A stretch of DNA of 29,454 nucleotides from CAYTTR01 sp964440805 (GTDB taxonomy: Bacteria > Acidobacteriota > Aminicenantia > Aminicenantales > Aminicenantaceae): contig CAYTTR010000030.1 in assembly GCA_964440805.1 (NCBI GenBank), forward strand, positions 1 to 29,454, in the 5' to 3' direction. The notes under the pieces were generated by a model. It ran no database searches. It was not told the DNA's origin and was given only the letters and a program-made list of their open reading frames with translations. Numbering within the stretch: the first letter of the stretch is position 1; each line of letters opens with the position of its first letter. Position numbers and translations under genes: made by a program. Below, piece after piece: positions 7,725 to 16,014 of the stretch.

Positions 7725-9218
7725 TTAAAGATATTTCTCGGCCATTTCTTCTAAAGATAGGTTATCCAAGAGAAATTCTGTTGAGCTGCTGCTGTAGATC
7801 CAGTCCTGCCAGAACTTTGACAACTTCTTACCGCTTATTTTTTCTGCCTGTTTAATGAAATGTTCATTGGTTACCAAGCCGCCTTTAAAATCATTGTAAA
7901 GAGAAGAAATAATTCTGTTGAATGTATCCTCTCCGACGACTGTGTCTAACAAGTAATATACCCAGGCTCCTTTATGGTAGTTCATGACATGATCATGTTT
8001 TCCTTCACCTTTTTCTACATAATCATTCAGAGTCAATTCCCGAGCTTCAGGGTATTTTTCGATATATTCTGTAAATGCTTTCCTCCGCCTTAACATCCCT
8101 TCTTCCAATTCCTTTTCATCGTCCATTTCTTTGAGAAGCCTGTACTGGAGGTATGAAGCCTGGCCTTCGTTTATCCATCGATATTTTTCGGGAGTGTTAG
8201 GACCCCAGAAATGAGCGATTTCATGGGCATAACCGGGGAAAGAGCGGACACTAATACGGCCGGATTGGATCACTCCTGTTATATCACTTTGCCCTCCATC
8301 CCAGCCCGGGGTCTGAATAATAGTGAATCCGGTCGGAGTATCATTCAGAGACCCGAACCATTGAGTGTAAATCCGGTAAGCTTTTTGTTGAAACTCAAAA
8401 GCTTTTTCGGCAGTTTCTGAGTCTTCAGGAAAGAAAAACATTTTTATTTTGGATTCAGGGTCGTTTAAGCAGGCATATTGGGCGACCATAATATCAATGC
8501 GCCAGGCGCCGAGAATATTTTCATAGATATATTGAACTCCTTTCTCGGTTTCAGTTTTCTCGATCAAGCGGCCTGTATTGGCTGCGGCGTATTCCTTGGG
8601 TACTATAATTTTTACCCGGTAGTCAAAAGGATGTCCTGTCCAGAAATGTTCGAATGTCTGCCTTCTGTTTTTATAGTTGGGGTAGCAGATCATGGGATAA
8701 GCATTTGTTTCTGTCCGGATGTAAGTAAATTCAGAATTAATGCTGTCTCTTACATATCCATCTGTATTGCGGCTTTCATCAATAGTTCCGCTGTAACGAA
8801 TGTAGAATTTTCTTTCTGTTCCGGGAGTAAATAATTCATTAAGTTTTACCAGAATGTAATTCACTTTATATTCAGGTTCATCAGGAAAGAAAACGACTTT
8901 TTGTGTATATTTCAGATCATTTCCATCCTGACATTTAATGGCATCCACCCTCAGATCTTTATAAAGAATTAGGGGAAGTTCTTCGGCCTTCTCATTTCCT
9001 ACGTTCGCAACAGTCAGAAAACCCTGCGAGAAAATTTCTCTCTTTTCAATGTCAACCCTGAATTCCAAGTCGTACTTTTTTGCTAAAAGCGGTGAAACGG
9101 GAAGATTATTATCCTGTTCCGAAGCTTCCTGAGCTGTTATTGCCGGATTAAGGAAAGCAGAAAGCAAAAAAAGTAAAGACCAGGAAAACAATTTTTGGAC
9201 ATAATTTCTTTTTCTCAT
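7725..9218 (-). CDS. Exported M1-like metallopeptidase lacking a recognisable GxMEN motif
   Basis: 497 residues from an ATG with AAGGAG 7 nt upstream. Signal peptide about 1-29 ending in AITAQ. An N-terminal beta domain (about 45-210) is followed by a gluzincin core: HEIAH at 332-336, Glu351 in WINEG as third ligand, and Tyr414 in NYHKGAWVYYLL, the place of the transition-state tyrosine of family M1. The GxMEN exopeptidase motif expected before HExxH is not recognisable; this place reads WDGGQSDITG (306-315). M1 enzymes use the Glu of that motif to hold the substrate amino group, so the activity may differ from a classical aminopeptidase. It lacks the ERAP-type C-terminal domain. It is the first gene of the operon with the M61 enzyme, suggesting joint periplasmic peptide breakdown. 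Confidence 0.87.
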   Translation of the reverse strand: MRKRNYVQKLFSWSLLFLLSAFLNPAITAQEASEQDNNLPVSPLLAKKYDLEFRVDIEKREIFSQGFLTVANVGNEKAEELPLILYKDLRVDAIKCQDGNDLKYTQKVVFFPDEPEYKVNYILVKLNELFTPGTERKFYIRYSGTIDESRNTDGYVRDSINSEFTYIRTETNAYPMICYPNYKNRRQTFEHFWTGHPFDYRVKIIVPKEYAAANTGRLIEKTETEKGVQYIYENILGAWRIDIMVAQYACLNDPESKIKMFFFPEDSETAEKAFEFQQKAYRIYTQWFGSLNDTPTGFTIIQTPGWDGGQSDITGVIQSGRISVRSFPGYAHEIAHFWGPNTPEKYRWINEGQASYLQYRLLKEMDDEKELEEGMLRRRKAFTEYIEKYPEARELTLNDYVEKGEGKHDHVMNYHKGAWVYYLLDTVVGEDTFNRIISSLYNDFKGGLVTNEHFIKQAEKISGKKLSKFWQDWIYSSSSTEFLLDNLSLEEMAEKYL

Positions 9219-9315
9219 AAATTCTCCTTTAATAAAAATTTATAAAACCTATTTTAGATTACTTTTTCCTTACTCTAAAATCGACCCAAGTTATATTTTG
9301 CTACCAAAATATTCC

Positions 9316-9470
9316 AGGCAAACGAGATAAACTAGATAAACTAAGCAAACCAGATAAACCAAATAAAGGCAGTAAACGCTATTAATGCAGTAAACTCTTC
9401 CAAACCCTCCTCCTTTTTTTGACTAAACAGACCGAACAGACCAAACAGACCAAACAGACCAAACAGACTG
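9316..9470. repeat. 9-bp-period imperfect tandem arrays, two blocks
   Basis: Block 1 (9316-9396) is nine consecutive 9-mers, for example AGATAAACT (9325 and 9334), AAGCAAACC, AGATAAACC and AAATAAAGG. Block 2 (9421-9470) has five full units, GACTAAACA, GACCGAACA and three copies of GACCAAACA, then a partial unit. They fill the gap between the M1-like peptidase and pyruvate kinase. No ORF and no hairpin. Confidence 0.82.
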
Positions 9471-9472
9471 TC

Positions 9473-10888
9473 CTACTTTATGACTTCTGCTTTGATTAAA
9501 TTGGTTGTCCCCGGTACTCCAATGGGAACTCCGGCTGTGATGACTACTTTTTCACCCTTTTTTACCAATCCGCTTTCAAGAGCTGAGGTCATGGCGATTT
9601 TAAACAGTTCATCGGTGTTTTTCATGTTTTCTGTCAGAACGGGAATTACTCCCCATATAAGGGCCATTTTTTGATAGGTTTTAAACAAGGGAGTTGGTGC
9701 TATGAGTGGCTGTGTAGGCCTGTACTTGGCAGCATGCAGGGCGGTACTCCCGGATTGGGTGAAAGTAATGATAGCCGAAGCCTTGATATGTTTGGCCAAA
9801 TTGACGGCAGCGCAGCTTACCGCTTCAGGCATAGATTTTTCGCTTTTCTCATTAAGCCGGGAAGCCCAGGTTTCAAAGGGAAATCCGGATTCTGCATCTG
9901 CAGCGATCCTGTTCATGGTGGCTGCGGCTTTTACAGGATATTTTCCCACTGCTGTTTCTTCAGACAGCATGACTGCGTCTGTTCCGTCAAGAATGGCATT
10001 GGCTACATCGGTTACCTCGGCCCGGGTGGGGCGGGGATTATCGATCATTGATTTCAACATTTGGGTGGCGGTAATAACAGGTTTACCTGCTTGATTTGTT
10101 TTTCTAATCAGAGACTTTTGCACAAGAGGGATATTCTCCAGAGGTATCTCCACTCCCAAATCACCTCTGGCAATCATGATTCCGTCCACAACAGAAATTA
10201 TATCGTCAATATTTTTTAGGGCTTCGTGTTTTTCTATTTTGGCAATTATAGGAATACTGCTTTTTCTTTTTTCCATGAAGCGCTTGGCGGCCAGCACATC
10301 ATCTGCGTTTTTAATAAAGGAAAGAGCGATGTAATCAAAATTATGTTTAAGGCCGAAAACAAGGTCTTTTTTATCTTTTTCTGTAAGGCTGGGGGTTTTG
10401 AGGGAACGGGTGGGTAAATTTATTCCCTTATAAGAACTGAGCGGTCCACCGATAACAACCCGGCATTTTATATCGTGCTCATCTGTTTCCAGAACTTCAA
10501 GCTCTAGAGCTCCGTCGCTTAAAAGCAGGGGATCTCCTGGTTTTACTTCCGAGGCAAGGCCGGGGTGTGAGACGGACACTGCCCGATTATCGCCCGGTAC
10601 TTTTCTATCCGTCAGAATGAATTGGTCGCCTGATTCCAGGGCAATTGTACCGGCTTTAATTGGGCCTATTCTTATTTTCGGGCCGGCTAAATCCTGGAGA
10701 ACGGCCACAGCTTTGCCTGAATTGGAGGCCAGTTTTCGCAGCGAAGTAATCACCTTAAGATGCTCGGATTGGCTGCCGTGAGAAAAATTCAGGCGAGCCG
10801 CATCCATGCCCGCCTCTATAAGCTCTCTTAGAGTTTCGGGATCACTGGAGGCAGGGCCTATTGTGCAAACAATTTTCGTTTTAGGCAT
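9473..10888 (-). CDS. pyk: Pyruvate kinase
   Basis: Catalyses phosphoenolpyruvate + ADP to pyruvate + ATP, the last step of glycolysis, in the cytosol. The 471 residues are the full length of a bacterial enzyme. Visible landmarks: TKIVCTIGPAS at the start, ARLNFSHG (substrate and K+ site), LQDLAGPKIRIG opening the B domain, IIAKIEKHEA with the catalytic Lys, GIMIARGDLGVEIP, ITATQMLKSM, and SEETAVGKYP. The C-terminal allosteric domain (from about 345) is present and ends near ITAGVPIGVPGTTNLIKAEVI. The start is the ATG of MPKTKIVCTIG; upstream Shine-Dalgarno is weak. It is monocistronic as far as can be seen, flanked on both sides by 9-bp-period arrays. Confidence 0.97.
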   Translation of the reverse strand: MPKTKIVCTIGPASSDPETLRELIEAGMDAARLNFSHGSQSEHLKVITSLRKLASNSGKAVAVLQDLAGPKIRIGPIKAGTIALESGDQFILTDRKVPGDNRAVSVSHPGLASEVKPGDPLLLSDGALELEVLETDEHDIKCRVVIGGPLSSYKGINLPTRSLKTPSLTEKDKKDLVFGLKHNFDYIALSFIKNADDVLAAKRFMEKRKSSIPIIAKIEKHEALKNIDDIISVVDGIMIARGDLGVEIPLENIPLVQKSLIRKTNQAGKPVITATQMLKSMIDNPRPTRAEVTDVANAILDGTDAVMLSEETAVGKYPVKAAATMNRIAADAESGFPFETWASRLNEKSEKSMPEAVSCAAVNLAKHIKASAIITFTQSGSTALHAAKYRPTQPLIAPTPLFKTYQKMALIWGVIPVLTENMKNTDELFKIAMTSALESGLVKKGEKVVITAGVPIGVPGTTNLIKAEVIK

Positions 10889-10926
10889 TTATTTCTTTAA
10901 TGGTTAGCTCGAAAATAACAAAAACA

Positions 10927-11016
10927 GTCTATTTCGTCTATCTTGTCTATATGGTTTGTCTGGTCTGGACAGGACGAGAAAAGCGAGACGTGCGAGAAAG
11001 GCGAGTAAAGAGAAAG
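10927..11016. repeat. 9-bp-period imperfect tandem array
   Basis: Ten consecutive 9-mers can be laid out without a gap from 10927: GTCTATTTC, GTCTATCTT, GTCTATATG, GTTTGTCTG, GTCTGGACA, then GGACGAGAA, AAGCGAGAC, GTGCGAGAA, AGGCGAGTA, AAGAGAAAG. The first half is pyrimidine-rich and the second purine-rich, with phase kept through the switch. It lies upstream of pyruvate kinase. The rest of the gap to 11151 shows nothing recognisable. Confidence 0.8.
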
Positions 11017-11151
11017 CTATCTGTAAGAATGACCGATAAGAATTTTCTTGGTTTGAGGGTGGCAAAGAGGACATAGGTAATTAGCCTGAGTTATTCAACT
11101 TGGGGTTAGTACAGGATGTAACTAGTCAAAATATAAAATATTAAAAAACGG

Positions 11152-11910
11152 TCAGATTTTAATCTGGTAATTGACTGTAATAAGACTCTTCCCGTCTTTT
11201 TCCTGATTAATATTTATAGATATTTCCCTTGTTTTGTCATCATCAGACGATATTATGGTGATGGTGCGTGTATCATCTGTTTCAAAGGAGCTGACCTCGG
11301 TACTTAAACCCAGGTTTTCAAGCTTAGAAACATAGAAATCGCGTACTTCTTCGGCTCCGGAATCAGTTTTAATGGTGAAATTACCGTAACGGCTTTCTTC
11401 ATCGGAAATTGTAAAATCAATGTTAAGCTCACCCGGATATAATGGGATCCAGTCGGGCAGTTCGGTTTTCCCGAATTCCATAGATTTTACTTCACCTTTT
11501 TCATCTTTGAGCTGAATGCCGGCTCCGGATTCATCGGTGCTGAAAGTCATTTCTCCTTCGTCGGTTTTGAATTTTATCCTTCCTTTCTCGATGTCTTCAA
11601 AATCGACTGTTAGTTTTTCGCCGGTTTTTTTGTTTCGGATAGTAACGGTGCCTGCTTTCTCATCCACTTCCACCAGCTCCAGCTCCGGGTTGGCAGCCAC
11701 GATCATCCTGGCAGTAGCCAGGGCGGGATTCTTTTTTATTAAATCGGCATCAATACCGGCTTCTTCGGCTTTTTTGGAAAGAAACTGTACTCCGGTTACA
11801 AGAGCAACGGCTATAACTATTATTCCTATAACCATCACAATCCCGCAGCCTATGGCTACCTTGGAACCTGTTCCCAATTTCTTTTTTTCAGGCTTTTCTT
11901 CATTGGTCAT
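11152..11910 (-). CDS. Single-pass membrane-anchored protein of unknown function
   Basis: 252 residues; ATG with AAGGAG 8 nt upstream. A short charged cytosolic tail (MTNEEKPEKKK) precedes one strong membrane segment at about 18-44 (VAIGCGIVMVIGIIVIAVAL), so most of the protein lies outside the cytosol. Residues about 75-150 are strand-rich and hydrophilic (GTVTIRNKKTGEKLTVDFED, TFSTDESG), and 150-252 form a second alpha/beta unit (WIPLYPG ... VRDFYVSKLENLGL ... REISININ). No catalytic motif. The WIPLYPG...FY..KL pattern recalls small secreted domains that often follow a transmembrane anchor, but I cannot name a family. It stands between pyk and the QueG-like gene on the same strand. Confidence 0.75.
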   Translation of the reverse strand: MTNEEKPEKKKLGTGSKVAIGCGIVMVIGIIVIAVALVTGVQFLSKKAEEAGIDADLIKKNPALATARMIVAANPELELVEVDEKAGTVTIRNKKTGEKLTVDFEDIEKGRIKFKTDEGEMTFSTDESGAGIQLKDEKGEVKSMEFGKTELPDWIPLYPGELNIDFTISDEESRYGNFTIKTDSGAEEVRDFYVSKLENLGLSTEVSSFETDDTRTITIISSDDDKTREISININQEKDGKSLITVNYQIKI

Positions 11911-11931
11911 TATTAATCTCCTTAAGTGAAT

Positions 11932-11967
11932 AAATCCTTCTATAAGCGTTATGGATGAGAAGGATTT
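11932..11967. other. 10-bp inverted repeat between the QueG-like gene and the membrane protein gene
   Basis: AAATCCTTCT (11932-11941) pairs perfectly with AGAAGGATTT (11958-11967) around a 16-nt loop. On the plus strand TT then C follows; on the minus strand, the direction of both flanking genes, only TATTC follows. It could be a weak terminator for the QueG-like operon or a leader structure of the 252-residue protein gene. Confidence 0.38.
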
Positions 11968-12054
11968 TTCCTATTTTACCTTTATTTACTTCTGTTAGCA
12001 AATTGATTTATTCTGGCGGGGCGGGTAAGGAATCTAATAAATTTTTTACTATTT

Positions 12055-13005
12055 TCATTTCAATACTTTTCTTGGGTCTTTTTTTTGATTTTTCAGGACA
12101 GCTTCAAGGTTGCGGGGAAGTTGTTCAAGGTATTCGGTCATGCTTAGTCTTTCAATTTTATTAAGGGTTGAGGAAGGGAGTTCATTTTTTCCCAGACCAC
12201 TGAGAATCATCACAGTTTCCTCTTCGGAGAAATGCTCTCTTTTTTCTTCCCATTTAAAAATATGTTTGTTGACCGGACAAACTGATTGGCAGCGGAGGCA
12301 GCCGACAAGGCAGTGATGCCAGTCCGGTTTGAACCAGCCTGGAAAGGCTGCTTTTCTCTCGTTATGAAAAGTAAGACAAAGCTCGGCTTTAATTAGGAAC
12401 CTGTCTTCGGTTATGGCTCCGGTAGGGCAGCTTTTAAGGCAGGCTAAGCAGTTCCGGCAGGCAGCTATTGTTTTAGGTTCTTGCCAGCTATCGTTTAAGC
12501 AGGGTAAATCAGAATAAAAACCCACCAGGCGATGAAAACTGCCCGAGCCGGGAACATAAGTAATATTGTTTTTGCCGTATTCAGCTAAACCGCTCCTGAC
12601 AGCCAGATTTTTTAAGGGAAGATAAGTCTGTTCAATTCTAAATCCGGCCGGTTCAAGAATTTGTTCCAGGAATTCTCTTACCATGTCATCCGGTTCGTGA
12701 AGGTAGGTGGGGGGGATGGTTAAATAAAACCGGTTATTTCCCCATTGGAAAGAGACCGAGATTTTTGGTTGAGGGACTGAAACGACGATAATTGATTTTG
12801 CTCCGGCCAAAGAAAGGGATGGTGAGAACTTGAAAAAAGAGAGGCATTCTTTATAGAAAATATCGTCTAGTAAACGGCCGTTTCGTTTTGCTATAATTTC
12901 TTTTTTTAATTGAAGCCAATGAGAAGTTGAGATGATTTTTCCTTTCCATCCACCCGAATTAATTTTGTTATATATTTTTTCAGTTAAAGCATTGATTTCT
13001 TGCAT
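12055..13005 (-). CDS. QueG-like double [4Fe-4S] cluster protein
   Basis: 316 residues, ATG preceded by AAGGAA. A ferredoxin-like region holds Cys183-x2-Cys186-x2-Cys189-x3-Cys193-Pro and a second set, Cys232, Cys236-x2-Cys239-x3-Cys243-Pro, with Cys210 between. This is the two-cluster pattern of the epoxyqueuosine reductase/reductive dehalogenase superfamily. The preceding domain (SGLAEYGKNNITYVPGSGS, 138-156) corresponds to the cofactor-binding part of QueG, but the typical GWIGKN sequence is altered. True epoxyqueuosine reductase is therefore less likely than a paralogue of unknown substrate, of a type common in anaerobes. It follows the DUF3795 gene by 12 bp and probably forms an operon with it. 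Confidence 0.78.
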   Translation of the reverse strand: MQEINALTEKIYNKINSGGWKGKIISTSHWLQLKKEIIAKRNGRLLDDIFYKECLSFFKFSPSLSLAGAKSIIVVSVPQPKISVSFQWGNNRFYLTIPPTYLHEPDDMVREFLEQILEPAGFRIEQTYLPLKNLAVRSGLAEYGKNNITYVPGSGSFHRLVGFYSDLPCLNDSWQEPKTIAACRNCLACLKSCPTGAITEDRFLIKAELCLTFHNERKAAFPGWFKPDWHHCLVGCLRCQSVCPVNKHIFKWEEKREHFSEEETVMILSGLGKNELPSSTLNKIERLSMTEYLEQLPRNLEAVLKNQKKDPRKVLK

Positions 13006-13017
13006 TTTTTTTCCTTC

Positions 13018-13482
13018 TCATCTGTACCGGGACAGTTTTTCTGATTTTTCAAAGAAGGCTTCGATTCCAATACTTTTCATCTCATTGTTCATCTGCAGCC
13101 ATCGCCGCTTGAGGTCCGGGTCAAAATTCGTTTTATCGCATGGGAATTCTGAGCACTGAAAACAAAAGTCAACCCCTTTGTCTTGATAACATTTAATGAC
13201 TCCGCAATCGGGATATTTACAGTTTCCTCGGCGGCAGCCTGAACAATCTCCTTTTGTCAGAAAAGGGAGAAGATTTTTAAAAGAAGGATAATTCTCAAAA
13301 GCAGGAAGAAAACCGGAAAACCTTTCGGCATAATGGTCGAAATTCCCTAATAGCTCCTCCAGCCTTCGGCTGAGAAGCTTTATTTCTCCTTCAGCATAAG
13401 CAAAACATTTTCGGCAGTTAAGACCGCAGGGAGCTAATGTCTGAATGATTTCATTTTTAATTTTGACTTCCTCTTCATTCAT
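13018..13482 (-). CDS. DUF3795-type cysteine-rich protein
   Basis: 154 residues from the ATG at 13482, which has GGAG 11 nt upstream; the longer TTG start three codons earlier would leave only 2 nt to that site. The cysteine pattern is CGLNCRKC near the N terminus, then CSGCRRGNC, CGVIKC and CFQCSEFPC, as I recall for DUF3795. Such proteins occur in anaerobic bacteria and archaea and probably bind a metal or iron-sulfur cluster; no reaction is established to my knowledge. Upstream of the QueG-like iron-sulfur protein by 12 bp in the same direction, which points to a joint redox role (inference). Confidence 0.78.
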   Translation of the reverse strand: MNEEEVKIKNEIIQTLAPCGLNCRKCFAYAEGEIKLLSRRLEELLGNFDHYAERFSGFLPAFENYPSFKNLLPFLTKGDCSGCRRGNCKYPDCGVIKCYQDKGVDFCFQCSEFPCDKTNFDPDLKRRWLQMNNEMKSIGIEAFFEKSEKLSRYR

Positions 13483-13831
13483 CGAATTCAATTCTCCTTT
13501 TATAGCTTGAAAATTACAAATATATTACCTTCCCCCGATCATCATTTATAAAGAATGAAATTTTAAACCAGTACCGAATGAAATAGTAACATTTTTCATT
13601 TATCATCGACTCATTAATCTAAAACGTTCTTAATGTGAAAAGGTTTCTTAATGAATAAGGATATTATAAAAATGTCATATACTTTGTATGTATTTCAACT
13701 ATGATTTTCTGGGCTTTTTCTTTATGGATTATTTAAAGCGAATAAGTCTTCTTTATTTTTGTGATTGTATTGCGTAAAATCCTTGATAAGTGTTATGAAT
13801 TGATTTCTGTTATGCTCAAAGGAGATGAAAT
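13483..13831. other. 349-bp divergent intergenic region before pyrE
   Basis: AT-rich and without a plausible gene. It must carry promoters for the DUF3795 operon (minus) and pyrE (plus). The best plus-strand candidate is TTGCGT (13770-13775), 18 bp, TATGAA (13794-13799), which is weak. No pyrimidine-type attenuator hairpin or T tract is visible before pyrE. Confidence 0.45.
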
Positions 13832-14413
13832 ATGAGCCTTGACCAAAAGGAAATACTGGCCATTTTCAGAGAAACCGGTGCTCTCCTGGAAGGTCATTTT
13901 GTTTTGACCTCGGGGCTTCACAGTCAAATTTATTTTCAATGTGCCAAGGTATTTCAGTATCCTTTGTATTCGGAAAAAATATGTCAAGAGACAGCGGCCC
14001 ATTTTAAGAATCAGCCTATTGATCTGGTTGTTTCTCCGGCAGTAGGTGGAATTATTTTCGGCTACGAGCTTGCCCGGCAGCTTGGAGTGCGTTCTGTCTT
14101 TACCGAAAGAATTGAAGGAAAAATGAGTCTTCGCCGCGGTTTTGAAATAAAGCCTGGGGAGAAGGTTTTGGTAGCCGAGGATGTCACTACTACCGGGAGC
14201 TCAGTCAGAGAAGTAATGGAAACGGTAAGGGACAAAGGGGGAGAGGTCCTGGCAGTCACTGCTGTTGTCGACCGGAGTGGAGGAAAGGTTGACTTCGAAG
14301 TTCCTTATTATTCTCTTGTTCAGATGGAAATACGAAATTATAAACAGAAGGATTGTCCTTCATGCAAGGAAGGAAGCCGGGCGGAAAAACCAGGCAGCCG
14401 GGGTAATAAGTGA
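13832..14413 (+). CDS. pyrE: Orotate phosphoribosyltransferase
   Basis: Joins orotate to PRPP to make OMP in pyrimidine synthesis. 193 residues; ATG with AAAGGAG 7 nt upstream. The PRPP-binding loop VLVAEDVTTTGSS is at 112-124, with the acidic pair Glu116-Asp117. FVLTSGLHSQIYFQC (23-37) is the orotate/flexible-loop region, and VSPAVGGIIFGYELA (67-81) is the conserved core. The C-terminal tail contains CPSCKEG and PGSR, a tail seen in a subgroup of PyrE proteins. No other pyr gene is in the window. The M50 protease gene follows in the same direction after 196 bp. Confidence 0.95.
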   Translation: MSLDQKEILAIFRETGALLEGHFVLTSGLHSQIYFQCAKVFQYPLYSEKICQETAAHFKNQPIDLVVSPAVGGIIFGYELARQLGVRSVFTERIEGKMSLRRGFEIKPGEKVLVAEDVTTTGSSVREVMETVRDKGGEVLAVTAVVDRSGGKVDFEVPYYSLVQMEIRNYKQKDCPSCKEGSRAEKPGSRGNK

Positions 14414-14609
14414 GGCTCCAGATGAAAAGTAATAGGTTGACCATTTTTTTTCTTCCATGATATAGTCTGGAAATGAAAGTTCGGGGGATAAGGTCCTTGA
14501 CCAATAGAATGTCCCCTTGAAATAGAGAAATGTTTATGTCCCAATTGGACCTGGTTACTGTTGTTCAGGTCTTGAAAAAAGGCATGTTTTATAATCCGGG
14601 AGGAGAAAA

Positions 14610-15737
14610 ATGTTAGGAAGACGATTCTCTCTGTTTAAGTTATTTGGTTTTGAAGTTAAGCTGGATTTGAGCTGGCTGATCCTGGGTCTCCTCATTACCT
14701 GGACCCTGGCCCAAGGTGTATTCCCTCATTACCATGAAGGATTGAAGAAAATTACATACTGGGTTATGGGAGTAGCTGGTGCCTTAGGTCTTCTTATTTC
14801 GATTGTTTTTCATGAACTCTGGCATTCTTTGATTGCCCGGCGCTTTGGTCTACCAATGAAAGGAATCACTCTCTTCATATTTGGAGGAGTGGCGGAAATG
14901 GAGGACGAACCTCCCAGCCCCAGAGCTGAATTTTTTATGGCTATTGCCGGCCCTTTGTCGAGTATTTTTCTGGGTGCAATGCTTTTTGCTTTTTCGCTTA
15001 TTGGAGATAAAAGTGGTTGGCCGGCGGCAGTCAATGCAGTTTTCAACTACTTGGGATTGTTGAATTTTATTCTGGCCGGTTTTAACCTTCTTCCTGCTTT
15101 TCCTCTTGACGGAGGTAGAGTATTGCGGTCGATTCTCTGGGGATGGAAAGATAATCTTCGCTGGGCTACCAAAATTTCCTCCCAGATTGGATCGGGATTC
15201 GGTGTTGCTTTAATTGTAGTTGGAGCTATTGAATTTCTTTTCGGTAACTTTATTGGCGGTGTCTGGATGTTTTTAATTGGATTATTCCTGCGCGGGGCTT
15301 CCCAGGGTTCTTACCAACAGTTGTTGCTCCGTCGTTCTCTGGAAGGAGAAAAAGTAAGCCGTTTTATGGTCAACAATCCTGTTACTATTTCTCCAGATGT
15401 CTCCATTGAAGAATTGGTGGAAGACTATATCTATAAACATCATTATAAAATGTATCCTGTTGTTAAAGGAGAAAAACTTCTGGGCTGTATAACTCTAAAA
15501 CAGGTGAAAGAGATTCCTAAGGAAGAAAGAGCCAACCGGAAGGCAGGAGAATTGCTTAAAGCCTGTTCAAGGGAAAACAGTATCTCCCCTGATGAAGATG
15601 TGATGAAGGCTCTTTCTTTGATGAGAAAGACGAATTCAAGCCGGTTAATGGTAGTAGATAAGGATAAACTGGTTGGAGTTATAGCTCTTAAAGACATTAT
15701 GGAACTCCTCTCCCTCAAAGTAGATCTTGAAGGATAA
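14610..15737 (+). CDS. Site-2-protease family (M50) intramembrane zinc metalloprotease with CBS pair
   Basis: 375 residues; GGGAGGAG 6 nt before the ATG. Several membrane segments carry the zinc motif HELWH (68-72; Trp in the usual Gly position) and the third-ligand motif NLLPAFPLDGGRVLRS (Asp167) near the start of the second conserved helix. Both lie inside membrane helices as in SpoIVFB-type M50B enzymes. Residues about 245-375 form two CBS motifs (VSRFMVNNPVTISPD and CSRENSISPDEDVMKAL), which bind adenine nucleotides and gate CBS-containing S2P proteases. It probably cleaves a membrane protein within the bilayer; the substrate is unknown, and no anti-sigma or SpoIVFA-like partner is adjacent. 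Confidence 0.92.
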   Translation: MLGRRFSLFKLFGFEVKLDLSWLILGLLITWTLAQGVFPHYHEGLKKITYWVMGVAGALGLLISIVFHELWHSLIARRFGLPMKGITLFIFGGVAEMEDEPPSPRAEFFMAIAGPLSSIFLGAMLFAFSLIGDKSGWPAAVNAVFNYLGLLNFILAGFNLLPAFPLDGGRVLRSILWGWKDNLRWATKISSQIGSGFGVALIVVGAIEFLFGNFIGGVWMFLIGLFLRGASQGSYQQLLLRRSLEGEKVSRFMVNNPVTISPDVSIEELVEDYIYKHHYKMYPVVKGEKLLGCITLKQVKEIPKEERANRKAGELLKACSRENSISPDEDVMKALSLMRKTNSSRLMVVDKDKLVGVIALKDIMELLSLKVDLEG

Positions 15738-15740
15738 AAG

Positions 15741-15776
15741 AAGGGGGACGTTCCCCAAGGGGACACCCTTTCCCCA
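15741..15776 (+). repeat. GGGGACGTTCCCC-type palindromic repeat, copy A
   Basis: GGGGGACGTTCCCC followed by AAGGGGACACCCTTTCCCC, starting 4 bp after the M50 stop codon. It can fold as GGGGA-CGT-TCCCC, with a second G-run/C-run stem. The same order of blocks recurs at 22361-22396 and, inverted, at 27241-27276. Confidence 0.8.
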
Positions 15777-15836
15777 AGACTAGTAGAGTTTTTTTGTAGT
15801 TTTCATCCAATTAGCGTAAATGAAATCATTGGCTGA

Positions 15837-15882
15837 GAGAGCATCAGGTATGCCAGCCGCTCCAGACATACCTGATGCTCTC
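15837..15882. other. Perfect 16-bp inverted repeat with 14-nt loop
   Basis: GAGAGCATCAGGTATG (15837-15852) is exactly complementary to CATACCTGATGCTCTC (15867-15882). No T tract follows on either strand, so it is unlikely to be an intrinsic terminator. It sits midway between the M50 gene and the signalling operon. Confidence 0.75.
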
Positions 15883-15971
15883 GAGTTCTGCAAATATACC
15901 CTCACTAAATGAGGTTCTATTCTGGAATGAGGATTCCCTTGGGACAATATCCCTTCTTCCTGAATTAATCC

Positions 15972-16000
15972 TTGACAGGCGGTGCTGAATATACTACATT
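15972..16000 (+). promoter_or_regulatory. Candidate promoter of the PilZ/LuxD-like/methyltransferase operon
   Basis: TTGACA at 15972-15977 (perfect -35), a 17-bp spacer, TACATT at 15995-16000 (4 of 6). Transcription would start near 16007, about 180 bp before the large gene. A TATACT hexamer at 15990-15995 is better as a -10 but is only 12 bp from TTGACA. Confidence 0.45.
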
Positions 16001-16014
16001 TTGTGGAGGTCTTA

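Noticed and set aside
9421..9470. Short direct repeats that might be a CRISPR array
   Set aside because: Units are 9 bp and contiguous with no spacers, and no cas gene is present in the window.
9671..10094. Two plus-strand ORFs of about 126-130 codons opposite pyruvate kinase
   Set aside because: They lie wholly antisense to a clearly conserved enzyme, have no family resemblance and no upstream regulatory signals.
14483..14516. Further copy of the GGGGA/TCCCC repeat before the M50 gene
   Set aside because: Only the outer GGGGAT and GTCCCC blocks match; the interior differs from all other copies, so it is at most a decayed relative.
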